The notes under the pieces: model-generated
Databases searched by the model: none
Seen by the model: only the letters and a program-made list of their open reading frames with translations
Told to the model about the DNA's origin: nothing
Shown here: in pieces, positions 31,339-39,452 of the stretch
Position numbering within the stretch: the stretch's first letter is position 1
How the letters are laid out: each line of letters opens with the position of its first letter
Origin: Pseudomonadales bacterium
GTDB lineage: Bacteria; Pseudomonadota; Gammaproteobacteria; Pseudomonadales; Azotimanducaceae
Reading direction: 5' to 3'
Assembly (NCBI GenBank): GCA_028281005.1
Contig: JANQKS010000040.1
Span: 1-64,000 of the forward strand
DNA length: 64,000 bases
Made by a program: the position numbers and the translations under genes

Positions 31339-33078
31339 ATGTCTCGATTCGTTAAGTGTATGGCGTCGCTGCAAGGCGCCGTTATTGCCCTAGCTGCAAT
31401 AGGTGCAGTAGGCGCTCATGCCGCCACCTTGACCGGCACGGTCAAAGACGCCGCCGGCGAACCCATGGAAGGGGTATTAATCCGCGTCAGTGACGACGCT
31501 AAAAACATCGCTGAATCGGTCTACACCGACCCACAAGGGGTGTACACTCTGGTTACCCGTATGGAAGGGACTTTGGCGTTGCGCGCACGCACGCCTTACT
31601 TCCGCGATGTCCATGCCACCGTTGAACTCGGCGGCACTGCCACCACGCGGGAAGATCTGGTCATGCAGAAAATGACGACGGATAAAGAAATATCCGATTC
31701 GTTGCCCGCGGCCTACCACTTCTACAGCCTGCCTTTTGAAGACGGCGACGACAAAGACTTCAACGCCTACCAGTTTCAACGGGACTGTTTGAGCTGCCAC
31801 CAGATGGGTAACCCATTTACCCGTCTATCGCGCACCCCGGAATCTTGGGCGGTGACCATACAGCGTATGCATCGCATGGTGGGTAACTTTGACGAGGCGT
31901 TACGCGACCGCCGCTCGGTGATCCTGGCCGAAGGGTTTGACGGCAAACCCATAGATTATCGGCCTGAGTTCCCCATCCACGCGGAACTGCAGACCGCCAA
32001 AATTTATGAGTACATGTTAGACCGCGCCTTCGTCCCGCATGATTCCATCGTGCACCCGAACGGGCTGATCTACACCGTGGACCAGGCGTTAGACCACATT
32101 GTTGTCACCGATCCCATCTCGCGCGAATCGCAGTACTTTGTGCAAACCGGTGGGGATGCGGCCAAGTACCACAAGGATGTGCCCAAGGCGGAGGTGTACG
32201 GCGAGTTTGAACCGGGCCACCGGCATGGACCCCATTCCTTAGACCTTGGCAAAGACGGCAAATACTACGTCACCAACACCGGCACCCACAGCATTGGTGT
32301 ATTTGACCCAGACACCAATACCTGGGAAGCCTCGCACATAATTCCGCGCGAGGAAAAAGCCTACTATCCGCATACCATCCGCGTAGACCAGAAAGGCTAC
32401 ATCTGGTTTACCTTGGCGGGTTCCGAGAAAGTAGGGCGCCTCAAGGCAGAACAAGGCACTTTCGACATTGTGGATCTGCCGCCGGCTAAGTCCGGTGGTA
32501 TTTCCGGGGGCACGCAGCCCTACGGCATCGACATCAGCCCGGTAGACGATCGCATGTGGTATGGGCGCCTGTTTGCCGACAAGATCGGCTGGGTGGATGC
32601 GGAGACCTTGGAAGTCACCGAGTATGACACCCCCATGCGTGGCCCGCGCCGCATGCGTTTCGATAAAGACGGCATCCTTTGGGTGGCCGGCTACTCTGAA
32701 GGTCAACTGATGCGCGTGGACGTATCTGAAGGTTTCGACGCCACCATTTACGACATGCCCGGCTTTGCCGAAGGCGTACGTCCAGCACCTTATGCCTTGG
32801 GTGTACATCCGCACACCCAGGACATTTGGCTGAACGAAAATATGACAGATCGTATTTTCCGTTTCATTCCTGCCGAAGAGCGCTGGGTGGTGTATCCGGT
32901 ACCGCTGTCCGGTACTTATACGCGCGACATGACGTTTATGGCGGATGGGCAGGTGTGTCTGTCTAACAACCCAATTCCGCCGCCGGCCTTGGAGGGTGGA
33001 AAGCTGAACATTATCTGCCTGGATCCGACTTATGAGCCGGAGGAAGAAGCTAAGCAGTTGATGGTGACCACCCGTTAG
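31339..33078 (+). CDS. Exported c-heme protein with carboxypeptidase-regulatory-like and Vgb-like beta-propeller domains
   Basis: A 579-residue exported protein. A Sec signal (GAVIALAAIGAVGAHA) is followed by a carboxypeptidase-regulatory-like Ig domain (TLTGTVKDAAGEPMEGVLIR, residues about 30-110). Next is a c-type heme motif CLSCHQ near residue 153, and then a virginiamycin B lyase-like six-bladed propeller with repeats such as HSIGVFDPDTNTWEA, YIWFTLAGSEKVGRL, GILWVAGYSEGQLMRVDV and DIWLNENMTDRIFRF. The ribosome site GAGGGGGGAG is strong. Proteins with this layout are seen near PQQ dehydrogenases and may pass electrons, but the reaction is unknown. True streptogramin lyase activity is unlikely to be inferred from the fold alone. 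It converges on the diheme cytochrome gene. Confidence 0.85.
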   Translation: MSRFVKCMASLQGAVIALAAIGAVGAHAATLTGTVKDAAGEPMEGVLIRVSDDAKNIAESVYTDPQGVYTLVTRMEGTLALRARTPYFRDVHATVELGGTATTREDLVMQKMTTDKEISDSLPAAYHFYSLPFEDGDDKDFNAYQFQRDCLSCHQMGNPFTRLSRTPESWAVTIQRMHRMVGNFDEALRDRRSVILAEGFDGKPIDYRPEFPIHAELQTAKIYEYMLDRAFVPHDSIVHPNGLIYTVDQALDHIVVTDPISRESQYFVQTGGDAAKYHKDVPKAEVYGEFEPGHRHGPHSLDLGKDGKYYVTNTGTHSIGVFDPDTNTWEASHIIPREEKAYYPHTIRVDQKGYIWFTLAGSEKVGRLKAEQGTFDIVDLPPAKSGGISGGTQPYGIDISPVDDRMWYGRLFADKIGWVDAETLEVTEYDTPMRGPRRMRFDKDGILWVAGYSEGQLMRVDVSEGFDATIYDMPGFAEGVRPAPYALGVHPHTQDIWLNENMTDRIFRFIPAEERWVVYPVPLSGTYTRDMTFMADGQVCLSNNPIPPPALEGGKLNIICLDPTYEPEEEAKQLMVTTR

Positions 33079-33162
33079 ATTCGCCTGGGACCTGGGAGTA
33101 GTCTCTACCCTGGCTTAAACTGAGGGTTCCTAACTCTTGTTCTTCCGGTCTATTCTTCCGGA

Positions 33163-33765
33163 TTACTCTTCCCGACTGCGGCCTCCCCAAATGGAGGGGC
33201 CGTAGCCTGGGTGTAAGTCTTCTTTGTCGAAGTAACCCCAATCCGCATCCCGATGGCAGTCTTTACAGGGCGCTAAATAGCCTTCGGGAAATGTCTCCAT
33301 CTCCAGCTGCTCGGCCACTTCTTGGTGCGCATCCAAGAAAGCCGGCAGTTCACTGATGCGCAGGGGTGGGTCCGTCGGTAGGTTACGCAGCATCTCACTG
33401 ATTTGTGTTGGTTTTCCTGGCCGTAAGGCTTCAGCGGCCAGGTAGTCGGACAAGTGGGCGGCACTTTCATCATCAATGGAGGCGTCTTCCCCAAAGTGAT
33501 CTTCCAACCCCGCCATAACTTTTTCCCAACTGGCCTGGGGTAACAGGCCGGGCGCGTAGTCGAGGTGACAAGCCCCGCACTCTTCGGTGTACAGATCGTC
33601 CTTCTTGTAGGGCACATCCAACGGCGCTTGGGCGTAGCTGACCACGCCGGAAATACCGAAAATCAGTACCGCCCCGAGCAGGGTGCTACCCAATAAAGTT
33701 TGTGGTCGAGACAGTTCGGCGGGCCCAGGCGTCTCGGGTTTTCGGTCTGGGTGCTGTGATTGCAT
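33163..33765 (-). CDS. Diheme cytochrome c (DHC family)
   Basis: A 200-residue protein with an N-terminal membrane anchor or uncleaved signal (TLLGSTLLGAVLIFGISGVV, residues about 27-46) and two c-type heme sites: CGACH near residue 63 and CKDCH near residue 168. The segments between (LLPQASWEKVMAGLEDHFGE, then AAHLSDYLAAEAL) match the dihaem cytochrome c (DHC) family, which transfers electrons to the sphaeroides heme protein SHP. It is the last gene of the four-gene minus-strand operon AhpD-like, cytochrome b561, SHP, DHC, beginning 9 bases after the SHP stop. Confidence 0.9.
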   Translation of the reverse strand: MQSQHPDRKPETPGPAELSRPQTLLGSTLLGAVLIFGISGVVSYAQAPLDVPYKKDDLYTEECGACHLDYAPGLLPQASWEKVMAGLEDHFGEDASIDDESAAHLSDYLAAEALRPGKPTQISEMLRNLPTDPPLRISELPAFLDAHQEVAEQLEMETFPEGYLAPCKDCHRDADWGYFDKEDLHPGYGPSIWGGRSREE

Positions 33766-33774
33766 AAAATGTCC

Positions 33775-34176
33775 TTACTGATCTCTCAGCCAGGTGAGAA
33801 TATCGCCTTTTTCTTGGGCGCTGCACTCGCGACCAAAGGTCCACTTGCAGTTGCGTTTGAACCATTTGTTGATTTTTTTGCGCTCCGTCAAACGTTCTGG
33901 ATTAACCGAAGGTGCCATGGGCGCTATGACCTTACCGGTGCGCTCATGCCGGCCTTCCACAAACAGAGAATCGGTGTGACATGACGGGCAGCTGCGACCG
34001 TCGACATCGCGATACCAGACAGCCTCGCCGGCTGCGGCGTTAAATGGTGTGGCCGCTTCGCTTTGCCACTCCTTAAGCAAATCGTCAACGACGTTGGCGT
34101 GTGTCTCCAAGGGTGCGACGAGCGAACATAGGAGTAACAAGCACGTTGGTTTAGTGCTTTTGGTGGGGCGATTCAT
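33775..34176 (-). CDS. Sphaeroides heme protein (SHP) homologue, oxygen-binding cytochrome c
   Basis: A 133-residue exported monoheme cytochrome with signal peptide, heme motif CPSCH near residue 64, and the family block GKVIAPMAPSVNPERLTERK followed by NKWFKRNCKWTFGRECSAQE, diagnostic of SHP (DUF1924). In Rhodobacter SHP the sixth iron ligand is an asparagine that leaves upon reduction so that oxygen or NO can bind; the asparagine of KRNCKW is the likely counterpart. Two cysteines (NCKW and RECS) may form the conserved disulfide. Its start overlaps the cytochrome b561 stop (ATGA). Partners are the DHC and b561 genes on either side. Confidence 0.93.
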   Translation of the reverse strand: MNRPTKSTKPTCLLLLCSLVAPLETHANVVDDLLKEWQSEAATPFNAAAGEAVWYRDVDGRSCPSCHTDSLFVEGRHERTGKVIAPMAPSVNPERLTERKKINKWFKRNCKWTFGRECSAQEKGDILTWLRDQ

Positions 34177-34751
34177 GATTGTTTCTTTTTGCCGGTAATC
34201 ATGGCCGCAATCAAATTCTGCTTATGCAAGAAACTGGTGACCAGCACACCGACGACGTGAACGATCACCAACACCAGCGTGGTATCCGCCAGCCAGCCGT
34301 GCCATTTCTCCACGGTACCGCCATGCCAATCAATCACCATGGCGCCCAACGCGGTGCCAACAAAGGGTCCGCTGCCTTCCATGGTAAACAGCACGGTTCC
34401 GGTGAACGCGGTAGCCGACAGGCACATTAACAAAACCACAATCATGACTGCGCCGGCGGGATCATGACCGCTAAAGCGGGGGGCTTGGCGTGCCAGCAGC
34501 TGTTGCAGATACAGCCATGTCGAGCTGGGTTTGGGCCAAAAGTCGGCCCAACGAGCATGTTTAGCGCCGATCACACCCCACAAGATGCGAAACAACACCA
34601 ACAAAGCGACGGTATAACCCGCGTGGCTGTGCAACACTGGTTCACTGCCTTCCAATAGATAAGCAAGCAGAAAAAAGGCCGCCAGCGACCAATGAAAGGT
34701 GCGGACCAGCGGATCCCAGGTCTTAACCGTAACGGGCGGACTTTTCGCCAT
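34173..34751 (-). CDS. Cytochrome b561-family membrane protein
   Basis: A 192-residue integral membrane protein of the bacterial b561/Ni-Fe hydrogenase cytochrome b type. Four hydrophobic helices are apparent, with heme-ligand-type histidines in VRTFHWSLAAFF, VLHSHAGYTVAL, EKWHGWLADTTL and LVIVHVVGVLV. Such proteins pass electrons between quinol and periplasmic cytochromes. I start it at the ATG at 34751; the open frame continues far upstream only as a shadow. It overlaps the end of the AhpD-like gene by 29 bases and the SHP start by four, so it lies inside a tightly coupled redox operon. Confidence 0.9.
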   Translation of the reverse strand: MAKSPPVTVKTWDPLVRTFHWSLAAFFLLAYLLEGSEPVLHSHAGYTVALLVLFRILWGVIGAKHARWADFWPKPSSTWLYLQQLLARQAPRFSGHDPAGAVMIVVLLMCLSATAFTGTVLFTMEGSGPFVGTALGAMVIDWHGGTVEKWHGWLADTTLVLVIVHVVGVLVTSFLHKQNLIAAMITGKKKQS

Positions 34752-35787
34752 AGTCAAAGCGTTGTATGCCGGTTTCTTCACGCAGGTCGGCGGTGCTCTC
34801 TGCGGTAGGCTGATCCAGCGGTATCCCGGTAGCGTCCGCCACCCGCGTAATGCCGTTAAACGCGGCGGCGACGGTGAGCGCATCCAGGGTTTGTTGGGCG
34901 CCCATGGCGGCTTCCGCCTTGGGTCGGATGTCCGCCAAGGCCAACCAATCCCCATGAATGGCTGCTTCGGTCAGCGCGCGCAGCCAATCGCCATGGGGTA
35001 CGCCGGGATCGATGCTGTCACTGGTGACACTGTTGATGTTATAGGTTTCGCTGTCTGACTGGCCGCTCACCCGGAGCAACATGGTGTGTGAGGTGGTTCA
35101 GTAAAAACACTCATTGATCGCAGATACCCGTGCTGCGACAAATTCCGCTTGTGCCTGGCTGATGGACAATGCAATGTCCTTCAACGCGTAGTGCGGACGG
35201 AAGGTGGTGAAAAACAGCGCCAACGCGCTCGGCACCAAGCCCAGAGATCTGGCGATGTTCGGCACTCTGGGTAAGCCGGTGTCCGCCATGGTGGCGTCCG
35301 CGTCCAGTACCGGCACCCATGCGCCGGCCTCAACAGCGTCTGGGTTGTGTTGGCGACGCGGGCGCCCGCTTTCAGGTTGTGGTAACGGCGGCAAACCTAA
35401 TCCCACGGCATTGTGCATGGTGTCGATAATGACTGAGCTGGTGACCACACTCACAATCTCGACATATTCCTGTTTGCTGATGGTTTTGGTGACCGTGTTG
35501 AACCATGCGTGGGTCAAGCGTCCGGGGTCGGTGCGGATGCGATGGATCATATCGACGATGACTGGGTCCATGCTGCCGCTGTGGTCATGTTCGCCGGTCA
35601 CGCTGTTAGGGCTAAGCGCTTGTTTGCGGCGTTCGCAAAATTCGCACGTTAAGGCCTCCCTCGCGGTACGCACCATGGCCACGCGATCCGCTCCGCTGAA
35701 AAAGTCTCCCGCGCGTGCTATCGCCTGCCAAGTCTGTGTGTGTGCTTGTTTCAGGTGTGGCGCTAAACGCACGTGATCCGGATACAT
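34723..35787 (-). CDS. AhpD-like alkylhydroperoxidase, predicted selenoprotein with in-frame UGA (Sec230)
   Basis: The frame from ATG 35787 (AAGGAGGGAG site just upstream) runs 229 codons to a TGA at 35100-35098, then continues in the same frame for 124 more codons to TAA at 34723. Around the TGA the protein reads AINECFY-U-TTSHTMLLR. This is the AhpD active-site motif CxxC-x3-H with selenocysteine for the second cysteine (Cys227-x2-Sec230-x3-His234). The sequence after the TGA (LDALTVAAAFNGITRVADAT and GIPLD) is strongly AhpD-like, so the second half is functional sequence. An N-terminal half carries another CxxC (CEFC, residues 48-51). A hairpin follows the UGA at SECIS distance. Expected role: thiol/selenol peroxidase or reductase. 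A sequencing error or a real nonsense mutation are the alternatives. First gene of the b561-SHP-DHC operon. Confidence 0.85.
35063..35096 (-). promoter_or_regulatory. Candidate bacterial SECIS hairpin after the in-frame UGA
   Basis: On the coding (minus) strand, CUCAC (nt 6-10 after UGA) pairs with GUGAG (nt 28-32), with CC/GG (nt 14-15 and 26-27) closing a 10-nt apical loop containing AUGUUGC; CC/GG at nt 2-3 and 34-35 can extend the base. A GU lies at nt 18-19 after the UGA, similar to the loop position in E. coli fdhF. Pairing is modest and needs comparison with homologues. Confidence 0.5.
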
Positions 35788-35853
35788 GGCCTCTCCCTCC
35801 TTAACAACGCCCGAGCGTATAGAATAGAGCGGCACACGATAAAAAGGTACTCC

Positions 35854-37176
35854 ATGAGCGACAGTGAACACCGCGGGCCCAAACCCAAAGGGTTTGACAC
35901 GCTGACCCTGCACGCCGGTCAGTCACCGGATCCAGCCACCGGCGCCCGTGCTACCCCAATATACCAATCGGCATCGTTTGTGTTTCCGGATGCGGATTAT
36001 GCCGCGGGGTTGTTCAACATAGAGCGCGCGGGGCACGTTTATTCGCGTTTGTCGAACCCTACCAACGCCGTTTTGGAAGAACGCATGGCGGCGCTCGACC
36101 ACGGTGTGGGCGCCATCGTCACGGCCAGCGGCCAGGCGGCCATGCATCTTGCGGTGGCAACGCTAATGAGCGCTGGCGATCACATTGTGTCGTCGCGTTC
36201 TTTGTACGGTGGCACGCACAATCTGTTGGAGTACACGTTAAAACGTTTTGGCATAGAGACAACGTTTGTCGATCCGCGTGATCTCGATGCGTTCCAAGCT
36301 GCCATCCGCCCCAACACCAAGCTCATTTTTGGCGAGATTCTGGGCAATCCGGGCTTGGAGGTGCTCAACGTCCCCGCCGTGGCCCAACTGGCGCATGCTC
36401 ACGGTCTACCGCTCATGGTAGATGCCACGTTTGCAACGCCCTATTTGTGTAAACCCATAGAACTTGGGGCAGATCTGGTGATGCACTCTGCCACCAAGTT
36501 TTTGAGCGGTCATGGCGTGGTGATTGGCGGCGTATTGGTGGATGGGGGCACCTTCGATTGGGAGGCGAGCGGAAAGTTTGCGACGCTTACGCAACCCTAC
36601 GACGGCTTTCATGACTTGGTGTTTGCCGAAGAATTTGGCCCCCAGGCGTTTATCACCCGCGCGCGCAAGGAGGGTTTGCGCGACTTTGGCGCGTGTATGG
36701 CGCCGATGACCGCGTTTCAAATTTTGCAGGGTTTAGAAACGTTGCCCCTGCGCATGCAAAAACACGTGGCGAATACCCAGCAGGTGGTAGAGTTTCTTGT
36801 CGAGCATCCGCTGGTGGAAGACGTGATTTACCCCGGCTTACCGCAGCATCCGGACCACAAGTTGGCCGATAGTTTGCTGCCCCGGGGTGCGGGTGCAGTG
36901 TTTAGTTTTACCATCAACCACCCAGGCACCGATCCGCGGGAAGCCGGGCGCATTTTTATCGAAGCGCTGCAGCTGTTTTCACATTTGGCGAATATTGGTG
37001 ATGCGAAATCCCTGGTGATTCATCCCGCCAGCACCACACACCACCGCATGGACGCTGACAGTCTGGCGGCGGCCGGTATCTCCGCCGGTATGGTGCGGGT
37101 CAGCGTAGGATTGGAAGACCCCGCTGATCTGATTACGGATTTGAAAACAGCACTGCGCGCGGTGGAGAAAGCATGA
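35854..37176 (+). CDS. metY: O-acetylhomoserine sulfhydrylase-type PLP enzyme
   Basis: A 440-residue Cys/Met-metabolism PLP enzyme. The N-terminal FDTLTLHAGQSPDPATGARA, ATPIYQSASFVF, the phosphate-binding TASGQAAMHLAV, SRLSNPTNAVLEERMAAL and the Schiff-base lysine in MHSATKFLSGHG are all present. Length and the DPATGARATPIYQ signature favour MetY, which makes homocysteine from O-acetylhomoserine and sulfide, over the shorter MetZ or gamma-lyases. The ATG at 35854 is chosen because homology begins there (AAGG upstream). It is divergent from the predicted selenoprotein gene (66-base gap) and overlaps the next hydrolase gene by ATGA. Confidence 0.9.
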   Translation: MSDSEHRGPKPKGFDTLTLHAGQSPDPATGARATPIYQSASFVFPDADYAAGLFNIERAGHVYSRLSNPTNAVLEERMAALDHGVGAIVTASGQAAMHLAVATLMSAGDHIVSSRSLYGGTHNLLEYTLKRFGIETTFVDPRDLDAFQAAIRPNTKLIFGEILGNPGLEVLNVPAVAQLAHAHGLPLMVDATFATPYLCKPIELGADLVMHSATKFLSGHGVVIGGVLVDGGTFDWEASGKFATLTQPYDGFHDLVFAEEFGPQAFITRARKEGLRDFGACMAPMTAFQILQGLETLPLRMQKHVANTQQVVEFLVEHPLVEDVIYPGLPQHPDHKLADSLLPRGAGAVFSFTINHPGTDPREAGRIFIEALQLFSHLANIGDAKSLVIHPASTTHHRMDADSLAAAGISAGMVRVSVGLEDPADLITDLKTALRAVEKA

Positions 37177-37979
37177 GAACCACACTGCAAGGTGAAACGG
37201 TTTACTACGGCACGGGCTCAGGCAGTCACGCGGCCGACGCTGAGGCGGCGGCCATTGTTTTTGTTCACGGCGCCGGTTTTGACCACAGCGTTTGGGTCAT
37301 GCCGGCACGCTACTTTGCCCGCCATGGTCTGCGTGTATTTGCACCCGATTTACCGGCCCATGGCCGCAGTGGCGGTGCGCCGCTGGAGAGCATCGAAGCC
37401 ATGGCGGATTGGGTGGCGGCGCTGTTGCGGCAAGAGGGTGTTAAATCGGCGGTTGCAGTGGGTCACAGCATGGGTTCGCTGATCTGTTTGGCGTTAGGTA
37501 ACCGTCACCCTCATCTGGTGGACAAAATTGCGCTGCTTGGTACCGCATTGCCGATGCCGGTAGGGCCGCCGTTGTTGCAGGCTGCGGCGGACAATCATCA
37601 CGCCGCCATCGACATGGCGAACACCTGGAGCCACAGTTTTGCCGGTGGTCTGGGGGCTGCGCAGGTGCCGGGTTTGAGCAACTTAAACAGCGGTGAGCGG
37701 TGGTTGGAGCGCATGCAACCCGGCGTATATCATGCGGATCTGGCGGCCTGTAACAATTTCTATGGTGCCGAGGGCGAAGCCGGTCAGGTCGACGTTGGTG
37801 ATATCCCGACGTTAGTCATCGCCGGACGCGAAGACCGCATGACACCCGCCCGCGCGGGGCTACAACTAGCTGCGGAGATTGCTCAGGCAGCCACCGTCGA
37901 GTTGGCCGGCTGCGGTCACGCCATGCTCAGCGAACAACCTAACCAGGTGTTAGATGCGCTTGCGGAGTTTGTGTTCTAA
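37173..37979 (+). CDS. Alpha/beta hydrolase coupled to metY
   Basis: A 268-residue alpha/beta hydrolase with oxyanion motif VFVHGAGFDHSVW, strand APDLPAHGRSGG, nucleophile elbow GHSMGS (Ser99), acid in LVIAGREDRMTPA and base in ELAGCGHAMLSEQP. Its start overlaps the MetY stop by four bases. No signal peptide. Placement next to MetY raises a homoserine O-acetyltransferase possibility, but the sequence lacks the MetX-type GGSMGGMQ elbow and looks like an ordinary esterase. The NnrU-family gene follows after 14 bases. Confidence 0.88.
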   Translation: MRTTLQGETVYYGTGSGSHAADAEAAAIVFVHGAGFDHSVWVMPARYFARHGLRVFAPDLPAHGRSGGAPLESIEAMADWVAALLRQEGVKSAVAVGHSMGSLICLALGNRHPHLVDKIALLGTALPMPVGPPLLQAAADNHHAAIDMANTWSHSFAGGLGAAQVPGLSNLNSGERWLERMQPGVYHADLAACNNFYGAEGEAGQVDVGDIPTLVIAGREDRMTPARAGLQLAAEIAQAATVELAGCGHAMLSEQPNQVLDALAEFVF

Positions 37980-37993
37980 ATGAGGAGAGATTG

Positions 37994-38677
37994 ATGTCTG
38001 AGATGATGTTCGCCGCTGTGGTTTGGGTGGTCACCCATCTGGGTATTTCCAGCACACCGTTACGCCGCATGTTAGTAGGCGGCATCGGTGAGCGGGCGTA
38101 CCTCGGCCTGTACTCGTTGGTTGCAGCCGCGGCGCTGGCGTACCTGATCTGGACCTATACCTCGGTGCCCCGGTTTGACTATTTGTGGATGCCAAATCCG
38201 GATCTCTATTGGGTTGCCAAAATCACCATGCCCATCGCCTTCATTTTGTTGTTGGGGGGGTTCATGGTGAGGAATCCCACCAATGTCGGCATGTCCATTG
38301 ATTCACCCGAACAGGCCGTGGAGATGGCGCGGGGGGTCACCCGTATCACTCGGCATCCATTGCAGTGGGCCGTGATCCTGTGGGCCCTGGGCCACATCGT
38401 CGCCAATGGGGATGTGGTCTCGGTGACCTTTTTTGGTTCGTTTTTGGTGTTGAGCCTGGCAGGCTCCTTCCTCATGGACATCAAAAAAGCCGCCGCCATG
38501 GGCGAGGGTTGGACCGCGTATGCCCAGGTAACTTCAAACGTCCCCTTTGCGGCACTTCTGAGCGGCCGCACCAAACTCAATTTGAAGGAGCTGGCGCTGC
38601 CGGTGGTGGTGGGGTTATTGGCGCATGTGCTGGCTTCGTACTTCCACGAAAGCTACACCGGCACCGTTATACTTTAG
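37994..38677 (+). CDS. NnrU-family integral membrane protein
   Basis: A 227-residue membrane protein with about six hydrophobic segments. The pattern MFAAVVWVVTHLGISSTPLR, RAYLGLYSLVAAAALAYLIW, GVTRITRHPLQWAVILWALG and GNGDVV-like loops matches the NnrU family, first seen near nitric oxide reductase genes in denitrifiers; biochemical function is unclear. The arginine-histidine pair in ITRHPLQW is characteristic. I use ATG 37994 (GAGGAGAG upstream) rather than the TTG immediately before. Its 3' end overlaps the convergent COG2945-like hydrolase gene by four bases. Confidence 0.88.
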   Translation: MSEMMFAAVVWVVTHLGISSTPLRRMLVGGIGERAYLGLYSLVAAAALAYLIWTYTSVPRFDYLWMPNPDLYWVAKITMPIAFILLLGGFMVRNPTNVGMSIDSPEQAVEMARGVTRITRHPLQWAVILWALGHIVANGDVVSVTFFGSFLVLSLAGSFLMDIKKAAAMGEGWTAYAQVTSNVPFAALLSGRTKLNLKELALPVVVGLLAHVLASYFHESYTGTVIL

Positions 38678-39267
38678 TCGAGAGCACCCAGTACCGCGTT
38701 AATTGCTCCGGCCAACTGGGTATGTTGACCGGCAAAGAAATGGTCTGCGCCGGGTAGCACGTGGCTGTTGACGCCGGTTAAAGCCGCCAACTTTGCGGTG
38801 TCAACAAAATCATCTTGATCCCCGGCGATCGCATTTATCTGCAAATCACCTGGCGTACCGCTGAAATCGAGCATACCAACCGGCGGTGCGATCAAAATTG
38901 CGCGCGCGGGTTGCTTCGATTGTAGAGCCCGCCATACCATCGCCGCGCCAAACGAATAACCCAGCCACCACTGCTGGTGCTGCGGATACTCCTGGCTGAC
39001 CCAATCGGCGACCGCCAAGACATCTTCCGCTTCGCCGTTACCGTTGTCATAACTGCCTGCGCTGCCGCCGACACCACGGAAGTTGAAACGCACACAGTCC
39101 ACGCCATGGGCTAACAGCACCTGTGCTGCAGTGTCTAACACGCCGTCGTACATACTGCCGCCATATTGGGGATGGGGGTGGCATAACACCGCGGTGGCAT
39201 TGCGGGATGTGGGAGCGCTGTCGTGCTGCGCTTGCAAAGGTCCTGCTGGGCCGGGGATGTCCACCAA
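38674..39267 (-). CDS. Small alpha/beta hydrolase, COG2945-like
   Basis: A 197-residue minimal alpha/beta hydrolase. CHPHPQYGGSMYDGVL followed by VRFNFRGVGGSAG is the signature of the COG2945 group; the nucleophile elbow is GYSFGA (Ser105), the acid is in AIAGDQDDFVD and the base in LPGADHFFAGQ. There is no cap domain or signal peptide. Function of the group is not established. It is convergent with the NnrU gene and divergent from the ABC transporter genes, with a 185-base region between that carries an inverted repeat. Confidence 0.87.
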   Translation of the reverse strand: MVDIPGPAGPLQAQHDSAPTSRNATAVLCHPHPQYGGSMYDGVLDTAAQVLLAHGVDCVRFNFRGVGGSAGSYDNGNGEAEDVLAVADWVSQEYPQHQQWWLGYSFGAAMVWRALQSKQPARAILIAPPVGMLDFSGTPGDLQINAIAGDQDDFVDTAKLAALTGVNSHVLPGADHFFAGQHTQLAGAINAVLGALD

Positions 39268-39389
39268 TTTTTGATCCTCAAGGAGCTATGAAGCGACGCA
39301 TGGTAACAATTTGCAGCAAATTGATGCGTGTTTTCAGCCCGAGACGCTTGAAATTTTCCTCCAGATACATAGTTTTCTCCGCCGGGCTA

Positions 39390-39410
39390 GTGCTCAATTA
39401 GATTGAGCAC
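39390..39410. promoter_or_regulatory. Inverted repeat upstream of the Gld-type ABC operon
   Basis: GTGCTCAA (39390-39397), spacer TTAGA, TTGAGCAC (39403-39410) is an exact inverted repeat ending 42 bases before the ATPase gene start. It is a good operator candidate for the ABC/GldG/DUF4340 operon; no T-run supports a terminator. Confidence 0.5.
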
Positions 39411-39452
39411 GGGTGACAACGAGAAAACAACGACAAAACAAAGAGTAGGGCC

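Noticed and set aside
35098-35100. Interpretation of the TGA as an ordinary stop giving two separate small genes or a frameshifted pseudogene.
   Set aside because: Both halves are in the same frame, both are conserved, and the TGA falls exactly on the catalytic cysteine position; a read error remains possible and is listed as refutation.
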